From Mycobacterium xenopi (lineage in GTDB: Bacteria; Actinomycetota; Actinomycetes; Mycobacteriales; Mycobacteriaceae): DNA of 64,000 nt. The DNA is taken from the NCBI RefSeq assembly GCF_009936235.1, contig NZ_AP022314.1, forward strand, positions 3,968,001 through 4,032,000. The letters are read 5' to 3'. Position 1 is the stretch's first letter; each line of letters starts with the position of its first letter. Below the pieces are notes generated by a model. That model did no database searches and was not told the origin of the DNA. It saw nothing but the letters and a program-made list of their open reading frames with translations. This document shows positions 33,867-41,601 of this stretch, in pieces. The position numbers and the translations under genes are program-made.

Positions 33867-35582
33867 TCAGCACTGCGGCAACCGCGTCGCCCACCGACGC
33901 CGCCGCCGGGGCTGCGACGACGGACGCGGCCGCAGAAATTCCCACAGCGCCGAGCCTGGGTAGCTGACGACGCGCACGTCGGCGTCCTCATCGAGGCCGG
34001 CCAGGATCTTGGCGCGGCGCAACGCCGTTCGGAGCCCGCCGAGTTCGTCGACCAAGCCTCGTTCAAGCGCGTCTTCGCCAGTCCAGATCCGGCCCTGCGC
34101 AACCGCATCCACCGCCGCTGTGCTCAGCTTGCGGCCCTCGGCCACACGCTGCACGAAGTCGGTGTAGCACAGGTCGGCTTCGGCCTCGACCTTGGCGCGT
34201 TGTTCGGGAGTAAACGGTGCGTCGATAGACTCGACGTCGGCGTTGGCGTTGGTGCGCACGACATCGGTTCTAATACCTAGCCTGTTCTTTAGGTCGCGGG
34301 CCACCAGTTTTCCGGCCATCACTCCGATCGAACCGGTGATCGTGGCCGGGTTGGCCACGATCGCGTCGGCGGCGGTCGAAATGTAGTAGCCGCCGGAGGC
34401 CGCGACCGCGCCCATGGATGCCACGACGGGCTTGCCCCGCTCCCGGGCCTTAACCACTGCGCGCCAGATGGTTTCCGCCGCGTTGACCGCGCCGCCAGGG
34501 CTGTCGACTCGCAACACTATCGCCGATACCGAATCGGCTGCCGCCGCCTCTCCCAGCGCCGCGGCGATGGTGTCGGCCCCGGCGGTGGAGGGACCCCACG
34601 GCAAGAGCCCAGGGCCGCCGCGCCCGCTGAGAATGTGACCGGACACGGTGACGACTGCGACTACGGGCTTAGGTTTGCGGCCAGGAATCGGTGGCGTCGG
34701 GGGGGCCAACCGCGGCCCGCTCACGCGGGCGTAGCGCGTTAGATACAGCCGCGGCGGTGCATTTTCGTCGGTGTCGGCATCTCCGCTTTCCGGTGAAATC
34801 CCTTTCGCACCAACGAGTTCAGCGATACGGGCGTACGCCTGGTCGCGGAAGCCGATGCGGTCGACCAGACCCGCGGCGACCGCGTCGTCACGCAACAGCG
34901 GCGCGCGGTCGGCCAGTGCGTCGACGGCTTCGGGCTCGATCTTGCGCGACTCGGCGACCGCTTGCCGCACCTGACCGTACAAGCTCTCGATCAACCGGGC
35001 GTCGGCTTCCCGGTGGGCATCGGTGTAGCGGTCCTGCGTGAAACGGTTTGCCGCGGCCTTGTACTCGCCCCTGGCGACGACCTGCGCCTCGATACCGGCC
35101 TTCTCCAGCGCGTCGCGCAGGAAGAGGGCATTGGTGGCGAAGCCGACCAGCCCGACCGTTCCCGACGATTGCATCCAGACTTCGCTGAACGCCGATGCCA
35201 GGTAGTAAGACAACGTTCCGGGATACGTCTCAGCCCACGCCAGCGACGGTTTGACTGCGGTGAACGCTGCGATGGCCTCCCGCAATTCTTGAACCGGACC
35301 CGCCGCTGCGGGTGGAAGCTGAACGCGCGCAATCAATCCTGCTATTCGCCGGTCGTCGGCGGCACGGTGGATCGCATCCACGGCTTCGCGAAGAGTCAGC
35401 GATCGGCCACTTCCGGTGATGATCGTCAGGGGGTCGAAGCCCCCGGTTTCGGGCGGCATGGATTGCAGGTCGAATTCCAGCACGCAGCCATTCGGCACCC
35501 CGTGGTGGCGGGCGGTATCGACGCGGCGAGCCAAAGCCCGCACGTCATCGATGCCGGGCACACCAGGCAGAAAACTGAACAT
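33867..35582 (-). CDS. sppA: signal peptide peptidase SppA, frameshifted C terminus
   Basis: A 571-residue protein with the two-domain SppA layout. The catalytic lysine is about residue 175 (ARGEYKAAANRF) and the serine about 396 (GAVAASGGYYIS), so the active dyad is intact. It degrades leftover signal peptides in the membrane. The end RRRRRWATRLPQC is abnormal. In the other frame the sequence continues PAAASVGDAVAAVLSRSVTR and ends WLGDTRF at a TAG at 33781-33783, as expected for the mycobacterial protein. One C is missing from the run opposite GGGG at 33908-33911. This is either a true frameshift losing about 48 residues or a consensus error. Confidence 0.85.
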   Translation of the reverse strand: MFSFLPGVPGIDDVRALARRVDTARHHGVPNGCVLEFDLQSMPPETGGFDPLTIITGSGRSLTLREAVDAIHRAADDRRIAGLIARVQLPPAAAGPVQELREAIAAFTAVKPSLAWAETYPGTLSYYLASAFSEVWMQSSGTVGLVGFATNALFLRDALEKAGIEAQVVARGEYKAAANRFTQDRYTDAHREADARLIESLYGQVRQAVAESRKIEPEAVDALADRAPLLRDDAVAAGLVDRIGFRDQAYARIAELVGAKGISPESGDADTDENAPPRLYLTRYARVSGPRLAPPTPPIPGRKPKPVVAVVTVSGHILSGRGGPGLLPWGPSTAGADTIAAALGEAAAADSVSAIVLRVDSPGGAVNAAETIWRAVVKARERGKPVVASMGAVAASGGYYISTAADAIVANPATITGSIGVMAGKLVARDLKNRLGIRTDVVRTNANADVESIDAPFTPEQRAKVEAEADLCYTDFVQRVAEGRKLSTAAVDAVAQGRIWTGEDALERGLVDELGGLRTALRRAKILAGLDEDADVRVVSYPGSALWEFLRPRPSSQPRRRRRWATRLPQC

Positions 35583-35641
35583 GAATCGAGCGTACCGATG
35601 ACCTCCGCGGCGCCGCCGTCGATCGCCCGTACCGTGGTGGG

Positions 35642-36566
35642 GTGAGGTTTTCGATTTCGATTCCCCAGCTAGACGCCACCGGTTTCGACGCCGCCGGCCT
35701 GCGGTCGTATCTCGCCCGGGCCGAGGAACTTGGTTTTGACGGCGGCTGGGTGCTCGAGCAGATTATCGGCGAGGCGCCGCTGCTGGCGCCGCTGGAGTTG
35801 TTGGCGTACGCGGCGGCCTGCACCGACCGGCTGCGCCTGGGGGTGGCCGTGCTGGTCTCGTCGCTGCACGAGCCGCTCCAGTTGGCCGCGGCGGTGACCA
35901 CCGTCGACCGCATCAGCCTCGGCCGGCTCGACGTCGGGGTGGCCCCCGGCGGCGGCTTTCGTCGGTTCTCCGCCTTCGGGGTGGACAAGGCGACATTCGT
36001 GTCGCGTTTCACCGAAGGCCTGCAGCTGATGAAAGCAGCGTGGGCAGATGAACCCAGAGTGACGTTCCACGGCCGCTTCCGTCAGGTCGACAACCTGCCC
36101 ATCCAGCCCAAACCCGTGCAGCGACCGCATCCGCCGATCTGGTTCGGCGGTCAGGCGCCCAAGGCGCTGGCCCGAGCGGTGCGGCACGGAAACGCGTTTC
36201 TCGGCGCCGGGTCGTCAACCACCGTCGCGTTTGCCCAAGCGGTGAAGACGGTGCACCGCGAGCTCGCCGAACAAGGCAAGGACCCGGGCGACTTCACGAT
36301 CGGCAAGCGGGTGTATCTCATGGTCGACGACGACGCGGGCTTGGCCCGCGAACGTGCTGGCCGGGCTGCGCCGGATTTACGGCACCATGCCGGGGGTGGA
36401 GGACGTGCCGGTGTCGGGCACGCCGGCTGATGTCGCACGCGGACTGCGTGAGGTGATCGACGCCGGCGCGCAAATGATCCTGCTCAACCCGGTCGGTAAC
36501 GACGTAGCGCAGGACCGCCAGCAAATGGAACGCCTTGCCGCAGAAGTGATTCCGCAGTTGCGTTAG
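35642..36566 (+). pseudogene. LLM-class (F420-type) flavin oxidoreductase, frameshifted
   Basis: A luciferase-like monooxygenase family gene starting with GTG at 35642. The first frame has FSISIPQLDATGFDAAGLR, the GVAVLVSSLHEPLQLAAA barrel segment, RLDVGVAPGGGFRRF and HPPIWFGGQAPKAL. After DDDAGLARER it loses the frame and ends at 36430. The second frame from about 36354 continues VLAGLRRIYGTMPGVEDVP and ends VIPQLR at 36566. The two together give a normal length near 308 residues. The break near 36353 is a net two-base loss (or one-base gain), not an obvious homopolymer. Confidence 0.75.
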
Positions 36567-36577
36567 CTCCCGGCGAG

Positions 36578-37018
36578 CTACAGTTCGGTGACCGAACCGC
36601 CAGCCGCCGTGATCTTCTCACGGGCGGTGCCGCTGAATTTGTGCGCGGTCACATCGACCTTGACGGTTAACTTGCCCTCGCCGAGCACTTTCACCGGCGA
36701 GTTCTTGCGAACGGCTCCTTTGGCCACGAGTTCGTCGACGCCGACGGCACCGCCCTTTGGGAAGAGCCGGTTGATATCACCGACGTTGACGATCTCGTAT
36801 TCGGTGCGGAAGCGGTTGCGGAAGCCCTTCAACTTGGGTAACCGCATATGGATCGGCATCTGGCCGCCCTCGAAGGTGACCGCAACCTTCTTGCGGGCCT
36901 TGGTGCCCTTGGTGCCTCGGCCTGCTGTCTTGCCTTTGGAGCCGTCGCCGCGACCGACCCGAGTCCGTTTGGTTTTCGACCCCGGAGCAGGCCGCAGGTC
37001 GTGAAGTTTGATCGTCAT
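36578..37018 (-). CDS. rplO: 50S ribosomal protein L15
   Basis: 146 residues with the L15 start MTIKLHDLRPAPGSKTKRTR, the glycine-rich VGRGDGSKGKTAGRGTKG segment and the FEGGQMPIHMRLPKLKGF motif. It binds 23S rRNA during 50S assembly. The ATG overlaps the rpmD stop (ATGA). Last ribosomal gene of this cluster; secY does not follow directly. Confidence 0.96.
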   Translation of the reverse strand: MTIKLHDLRPAPGSKTKRTRVGRGDGSKGKTAGRGTKGTKARKKVAVTFEGGQMPIHMRLPKLKGFRNRFRTEYEIVNVGDINRLFPKGGAVGVDELVAKGAVRKNSPVKVLGEGKLTVKVDVTAHKFSGTAREKITAAGGSVTEL

Positions 37019-37221
37019 TTCTTCTTACCTTCGCCTTTCACCTCGACGGGTTGCACCTCGACGAGGTGGCGCACCACCGCGATCAGCCCTCGGGTCTGGG
37101 GGTTGTCGTCGCGGATCACCGAATGGCGGATTCGCCGTAAGCCCAAGGTGCGCAAGCTTTCCCGCTGCTTCCAGCGGGTGCCGATCGCACTGCGCACCTG
37201 TGTGATCTTCAGCTGAGCCAT
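37015..37221 (-). CDS. rpmD: 50S ribosomal protein L30
   Basis: 68 residues. LKITQVRSAIGTRWKQRESL followed by LGLRRIRHSVIRDD is the conserved L30 core. It overlaps rplO by four bases and follows rpsE by two. Confidence 0.95.
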   Translation of the reverse strand: MAQLKITQVRSAIGTRWKQRESLRTLGLRRIRHSVIRDDNPQTRGLIAVVRHLVEVQPVEVKGEGKKK

Positions 37222-37223
37222 GG

Positions 37224-37904
37224 CTACGCCGTTCCCTCACGTGCCGCGCTCGACGCCAGCGCTTCGCTTTCGCGGCGCGCCTTGAGCATGCGGGACGGCG
37301 CGACGTCTTCAATCGGCAGCCCGCGGCGAGCGGCCACCTCCTCGGGGCGCTGCAGCAGCTTCAGTGCGGCCACCGTGGCGTGCACCACGTTGATCGCGTT
37401 GTCGCTGCCTAGTGACTTGGCCAAAATGTCGTGCACGCCGGCGCATTCCAGCACCGCCCGGGCGGCGCCGCCGGCGATCACACCGGTACCGGGGCTGGCC
37501 GGGCGCAGCAGCACCACTCCGGCTGCAGCCTCACCCTGCACGGGATGGGTGATGGTGCCGCCGATGAGCGGCACCCGGAAGAAGTTTTTGCGCGCCTCTT
37601 CAACGCCTTTGGCGATGGCGGCGGGGACTTCTTTGGCCTTGCCGTAGCCGACGCCGACCATGCCGTTGCCGTCACCGACGATGACCAGTGCGGTGAAGCT
37701 GAACCGCCGACCGCCCTTGACCACTTTGGAAACGCGGTTGATGGCGACGACTCGTTCCAGGTAGTTGGTCTTGTCGCCGTCGCGCTCGCGTGCCCGGCCG
37801 CCCTCGCGGCTCCTGCGGCTCTCGCGTCCTTCGGCTCGTCCTTCGCTGCGGGTAACGCCGCCGGTGTCCGGAGCGCCACCCCCCGAAGTCGGCTGCTCCG
37901 TCAT
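37224..37904 (-). CDS. rpsE: 30S ribosomal protein S5
   Basis: 226 residues. A charged, low-complexity N terminus (EGRAEGRESRRSREGGRARE) precedes the S5 core, with LERVVAINRVSKVVKGGRRF, VGYGKAKEVPAAIAKGVEEA and GTGVIAGGAARAVLECAGV. The long N-terminal extension is usual in actinobacteria. S5 helps decoding accuracy. It sits between rplR and rpmD. Confidence 0.95.
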   Translation of the reverse strand: MTEQPTSGGGAPDTGGVTRSEGRAEGRESRRSREGGRARERDGDKTNYLERVVAINRVSKVVKGGRRFSFTALVIVGDGNGMVGVGYGKAKEVPAAIAKGVEEARKNFFRVPLIGGTITHPVQGEAAAGVVLLRPASPGTGVIAGGAARAVLECAGVHDILAKSLGSDNAINVVHATVAALKLLQRPEEVAARRGLPIEDVAPSRMLKARRESEALASSAAREGTA

Positions 37905-37942
37905 GATGCAGTCCTTCCAGTCTCGTTCAAAACGTCAGCCAT

Positions 37943-38350
37943 TTAGAACTTCAATCCGCTTTCCCGCGCCGCGTCGGCCAGCGCCGCGATCCGACCACCG
38001 TATTTGTACCCGCCGCGGTCGAATACCACGGTTTCGATCCCCGCGGCCTTGGCCCGCTCGGCGATCAACTGCCCGACCCGGACGCTGCGGGCCTTTTTGT
38101 CACCCTGCACCCCGCGCACGTCGGGCTCGATCGAGGAGGCGGCCGCCAGGGTGGTGCCGTTCAGGTCGTTGACCAGCTGCACGTGAATATGGCGCGCCGA
38201 CCGGTGCACCACCAGCCGTGGGCGTTCCGGGGTGCCCGAAATCTTCTTGCGCAGCCGCGCGTGCCGACGCAGGCGGGCAGCTCGGCGGGCTGCAGCGACG
38301 CTCTGCCCCACCGGCTTTCCGGGTGCGGTTCCCGATTGTGATGCAGCCAT
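37943..38350 (-). CDS. rplR: 50S ribosomal protein L18
   Basis: 135 residues with LRRHARLRKKISGTPERPRL, SARHIHVQLVNDLNGTTLAA and VVFDRGGYKYGGRIAALADA, a clear L18 that binds 5S rRNA. The ATG at 38350 is two bases after the rplF stop. A GTG at 38311 would give a length closer to the M. tuberculosis protein, so the first 13 residues are uncertain. Confidence 0.95.
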   Translation of the reverse strand: MAASQSGTAPGKPVGQSVAAARRAARLRRHARLRKKISGTPERPRLVVHRSARHIHVQLVNDLNGTTLAAASSIEPDVRGVQGDKKARSVRVGQLIAERAKAAGIETVVFDRGGYKYGGRIAALADAARESGLKF

Positions 38351-38352
38351 GA

Positions 38353-38892
38353 CTACTTACCTGTCTTTCCGACCTTGCGGCGCACCTGCTCGCCCTCATA
38401 GCGCACACCCTTGCCCTTGTAGGGGTCGGGGCGACGCAGCCGGCGGATGTTCGCCGAGATCTGGCCTACCTTCTGCTTGTCGATCCCCGAGATCGAGAAT
38501 TTGGTGGGCGATTCGACGGCGAACGTGATGCCTTCGGGCGCCTCGACCACCACGGGGTGGCTATAGCCCAGCGCGAATTCCAGGTTGTTGCCGCGTAGTT
38601 GGACGCGGTAGCCCACCCCGAAGATCTCCATCTTCGTCGTGTAGCCCTGCGTCACACCAGTGACCAAGTTGGACACCAGGGTGCGCGACAGCCCGTGCAG
38701 CGAGCGGCTGCGTCGCTCGTCGTCGGGACGGCTGACCACGATCGCGCCGTCCTCGTTGCGCGACACCGTGATCGGTTCCGCGACGGTTAACGACAGTGTG
38801 CCCTTCGGGCCTTTCACCGACACGTTTTGACCGTCGATCGTCACGTCCACGCCCGCGGGCACCGGAATCGGTTGCTTACCAATACGCGACAT
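38353..38892 (-). CDS. rplF: 50S ribosomal protein L6
   Basis: 179 residues with the L6 start MSRIGKQPIPVPAGVDV and the C-terminal RRLRRPDPYKGKGVRYEGE motif. Standard spc-operon position between rpsH and rplR. Confidence 0.96.
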   Translation of the reverse strand: MSRIGKQPIPVPAGVDVTIDGQNVSVKGPKGTLSLTVAEPITVSRNEDGAIVVSRPDDERRSRSLHGLSRTLVSNLVTGVTQGYTTKMEIFGVGYRVQLRGNNLEFALGYSHPVVVEAPEGITFAVESPTKFSISGIDKQKVGQISANIRRLRRPDPYKGKGVRYEGEQVRRKVGKTGK

Positions 38893-38907
38893 AGCGTTAG
38901 CTTCCCC

Positions 38908-39306
38908 TCACCACACGTACGCGAGGACTTCGCCGCCCACGCCCTGTCTGGCCGCCTGCCGGTCGGTGAGCAGACCCGAGGACGTCGAGATGATCGCCAC
39001 GCCCAGGCCGCCGAGCACCCGCGGCAGGTTGGTGGATTTCGCGTAGACCCGCAATCCCGGCTTGGACACCCGGCGCAGACCGGCGAGGCTGCGTTCGCGG
39101 TTTGGCCCGTACTTGAGTTGAATGACGAGCGCTTTGCCCACGCGAGCGTCTTCGACGCGGTAATCGGCAATGTAGCCTTCGTTTTTGAGGATCTCGGCGA
39201 TGTTGGCCTTGATCTTCGAGTGGGGCAGCCTCACCTCGTCGTGGTAGGCCGCGTTGGCGTTGCGCAGACGCGTCAGAAAGTCCGCGATTGGGTCCGTCAT
39301 CGTCAT
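38908..39306 (-). CDS. rpsH: 30S ribosomal protein S8
   Basis: 132 residues starting MTMTDPIADFLTRLRNANA and including the C-terminal STSSGLLTDRQAARQGVGGE block that contacts 16S rRNA. The ATG at 39306 is used with AAGG upstream; the frame is open far upstream but that part is not S8. In many bacteria S8 represses the spc operon. Confidence 0.95.
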   Translation of the reverse strand: MTMTDPIADFLTRLRNANAAYHDEVRLPHSKIKANIAEILKNEGYIADYRVEDARVGKALVIQLKYGPNRERSLAGLRRVSKPGLRVYAKSTNLPRVLGGLGVAIISTSSGLLTDRQAARQGVGGEVLAYVW

Positions 39307-39358
39307 GACAGCCGTGTCACCTTTCTCGCAGTGGTTCCCGGCTCGGGCCTGCTGCGTT

Positions 39359-39544
39359 TCACCAACTGCTCTTCTGCACGCCCGGCAGCTCGCCGGCGTG
39401 CGCCATCTCGCGCAGGCAAATCCGGCACAGCCCGAACTTGCGGTAGACCGCGTGCGGGCGGCCGCACTTACTGCAGCGGGTGTAGGCCCGCACCTTGAAC
39501 TTCGGTTTCCGCTGGGCCTTGTTGACCAGTGCCTTCTTCGCCAT
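39359..39544 (-). CDS. rpsN: 30S ribosomal protein S14 type Z
   Basis: 61 residues: MAKKALVNKAQRKPKFKVRA, then zinc-binding CSKCGRP and CRICLREMA pairs. It is the short, cysteine-containing (C+) form of S14. Confidence 0.96.
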   Translation of the reverse strand: MAKKALVNKAQRKPKFKVRAYTRCSKCGRPHAVYRKFGLCRICLREMAHAGELPGVQKSSW

Positions 39545-39548
39545 GTGT

Positions 39549-40112
39549 TCAGTTCTCCTTGAACGGGAAGCCGAGGGCCCGCAACAGCGCGCGTCCTTCC
39601 TCGTCGGTCGCCGCCGAGGTGACGACGCTGATGTTCATGCCACGGGTCCGGTCGATGGAGTCCACGTCGACCTCGTGGAACACCGTCTGCTCGGCCAGCC
39701 CGAGCGAGTAGTTGCCGGCGCCGTCGAACTGCGTCGGCGACAACCCGCGGAAGTCGCGGATACGTGGTAGCGCAATGGAAACCAACCGGTCGAGAAACTC
39801 CCACATGCGATCGCCGCGCAGGGTTGCCCGCACGCCGATCGGCATGCCTTCACGAAGCTTGAACTGCGCGACCGATTTACGCGCCCGCCGGATTTCCGGC
39901 CGCTGCCCGGTGATCATCGCAACGTCGTTGACCGCGCCGTTGATCATCTTGGCGTCGCGGGCCGCTTCCCCGATCCCCATGTTGACGACGACCTTGACCA
40001 CCGTCGGGATCTGCATGACGTTGCGATACCCGAATTGTTTTTGCAGCGCGTCACGGATCTCTTCGCGGTAGCGCACTTTCAGCCGCGGCTGAACCTTTTC
40101 TGCGGTCGTCAT
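39549..40112 (-). CDS. rplE: 50S ribosomal protein L5
   Basis: 187 residues. MQIPTVVKVVVNMGIGEAA, GQRPEIRRARKSVAQFKLRE and the C-terminal GMNISVVTSAATDEEGRALL are L5 hallmarks. It binds 5S rRNA. The stop of rplX overlaps the start by one base. Confidence 0.96.
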   Translation of the reverse strand: MTTAEKVQPRLKVRYREEIRDALQKQFGYRNVMQIPTVVKVVVNMGIGEAARDAKMINGAVNDVAMITGQRPEIRRARKSVAQFKLREGMPIGVRATLRGDRMWEFLDRLVSIALPRIRDFRGLSPTQFDGAGNYSLGLAEQTVFHEVDVDSIDRTRGMNISVVTSAATDEEGRALLRALGFPFKEN

Positions 40113-40429
40113 CAGATGTCCTTGCCGTTGCGCTTGGAGATGCGGACCTTCTTGCCGGTCTCCTCGTCGATGCGGTACCCGACCCGGGTCGGCTTGCCGT
40201 CGGAGTCGACAACCATGACGTTGGAGACGTGGATCGGGGCTTCCTGCGTGACGATCCCGCCCGACCGTGCGCCGCGCTGGGTCGTCGAGATCGGCGTGTG
40301 CTTCTTGATCCGGTTGACGCCCTCGACGAGTACCTTGTTTTTAGCCGGGTACGCCTTGAGCACCTTGCCCTTGGCGCCCTTGTCTTTACCGGAGATGACG
40401 AGCACCGTATCGCCCTTGTGGACCTTCAT
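40112..40429 (-). CDS. rplX: 50S ribosomal protein L24
   Basis: 105 residues: MKVHKGDTVLVISGKDKGAK with the KOW motif, then VEGVNRIKKHTPIS. An assembly initiator of the 50S subunit. Directly downstream of rplN with no gap. Confidence 0.96.
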   Translation of the reverse strand: MKVHKGDTVLVISGKDKGAKGKVLKAYPAKNKVLVEGVNRIKKHTPISTTQRGARSGGIVTQEAPIHVSNVMVVDSDGKPTRVGYRIDEETGKKVRISKRNGKDI

Positions 40430-40798
40430 CTATAACACCTCCGGGGCCAGCGAAATGATCTTCATGAACCGCTTCTCCCGCAGCTCGCGGCCGACCGGAC
40501 CGAAAATACGAGTGCCCCGCGGATCGTTGTCCGGCTTGATGATCACCGCCGCGTTCTCGTCGAACTTGATGTAGCTGCCGTCGGGGCGGCGACGCTCCTT
40601 GGCGGTGCGCACGACCACCGCCTTGACCACGTCACCGCGCTTGACGTTGCCACCGGGGATGGCGTCTTTGACCGTGGCCACGATGACGTCGCCGATTCCG
40701 GCGTAGCGCCGCCCGGAGCCGCCGAGCACACGGATGCACAAGATCTCTTTGGCGCCGGTGTTGTCGGCAACCTTCAGTCGCGATTCCTGCTGAATCAC
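40430..40798 (-). CDS. rplN: 50S ribosomal protein L14
   Basis: 122 residues: MIQQESRLKVADNTGAKEIL, GDVIVATVKDAIPGGNVKRG and the ending RFMKIISLAPEVL. First gene of the spc part here. Its promoter must lie in the 213 bases between it and the DinB-like gene (40799-41011), because unrelated genes separate it from rpsQ. I see no clear promoter motif there, only a short GCCAAA/TTTGGC palindrome at 40987-41000. Confidence 0.96.
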   Translation of the reverse strand: MIQQESRLKVADNTGAKEILCIRVLGGSGRRYAGIGDVIVATVKDAIPGGNVKRGDVVKAVVVRTAKERRRPDGSYIKFDENAAVIIKPDNDPRGTRIFGPVGRELREKRFMKIISLAPEVL

Positions 40799-41011
40799 CA
40801 GATCTCCTCAATCCTGTGCCGGGTCGTTGGAACTCGTGCGCGCCAACCGCCTGGCTAACGTGTGCACGCCGGAGGAACTCTGTCGTGCGTGGTCTTCGTC
40901 GCCGAAAGGCACGCGGGGCCGTCACCTTGCGCCGGCCGAGGTCTGCCCACGGCAACCCTTAGAGTCTAGGTGACGACCTGCTCAGCGCCAAATTTTTGGC
41001 TGGTTGTCTCG

Positions 41012-41557
41012 CTATCGCGAAGCATCGGCGATGGCGTTGCCAATTCTGCGTATATCGGCGAGATGGTGGACACCTTCGTGCATCGCTTGGCGGACCAGCC
41101 AACGTGCGGAGCGCTGCTCGCCCGGCAGGCGGGTCGCCACGCGGTCCCAGTCCTGTGTGCCAGTACGGTCGATCTGCTCGCAAAAGCCGGTTACAGCCGC
41201 CGCGAGCTCGTCAAGCGTGGCGGTGAGGTCCCGATCGTTGTACCGAAACCGGCGGGCCCGCAAGTCGTTGTACATCGGTTCCAGCGCCGGAACGTCTTCG
41301 GTACGGATGCGGTGCAGCCGGATGGTGAAGGCGACGTAGACATCGCGCAGGTGGCAAACGTATTCGGTCACCGACCATACCTGTGGGCTGGGTCGTCGCC
41401 GACGCGCGTGCTGCGGGATGGCCTCGACGGCGTCTCGAACCGCAATCGGCAATGGGATGACGACTGCGACGGCGTCGTCGATGCTGATCTCCGGATAAGC
41501 CAACGCGCAGACGTCGCACACGTGATCTTCGGCGGCCAGCGGCGGCAATGCATGCAT
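41012..41557 (-). CDS. DinB-like (mycothiol-transferase-like) protein
   Basis: About 181 residues from the ATG at 41557. VWSVTEYVCHLRDVYVAFTI contains the first candidate metal histidine of the DinB four-helix fold, and WLVRQAMHEGVHHLADIRRI near the C terminus contains the H-x3-H pair. This H...HxxxH pattern matches DinB/DUF664-type proteins, some of which are mycothiol- or bacillithiol-dependent transferases. An N-terminal CDVCALAYPE motif adds a CxxC. The substrate is unknown. It sits between rplN and the 13E12-type gene, an accessory position in the ribosomal cluster. Confidence 0.65.
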   Translation of the reverse strand: MHALPPLAAEDHVCDVCALAYPEISIDDAVAVVIPLPIAVRDAVEAIPQHARRRRPSPQVWSVTEYVCHLRDVYVAFTIRLHRIRTEDVPALEPMYNDLRARRFRYNDRDLTATLDELAAAVTGFCEQIDRTGTQDWDRVATRLPGEQRSARWLVRQAMHEGVHHLADIRRIGNAIADASR

Positions 41558-41601
41558 GTGACAATGATCGCCGGTTTTGTGTAGTCGTCGCAGCCGACAG
41601 A

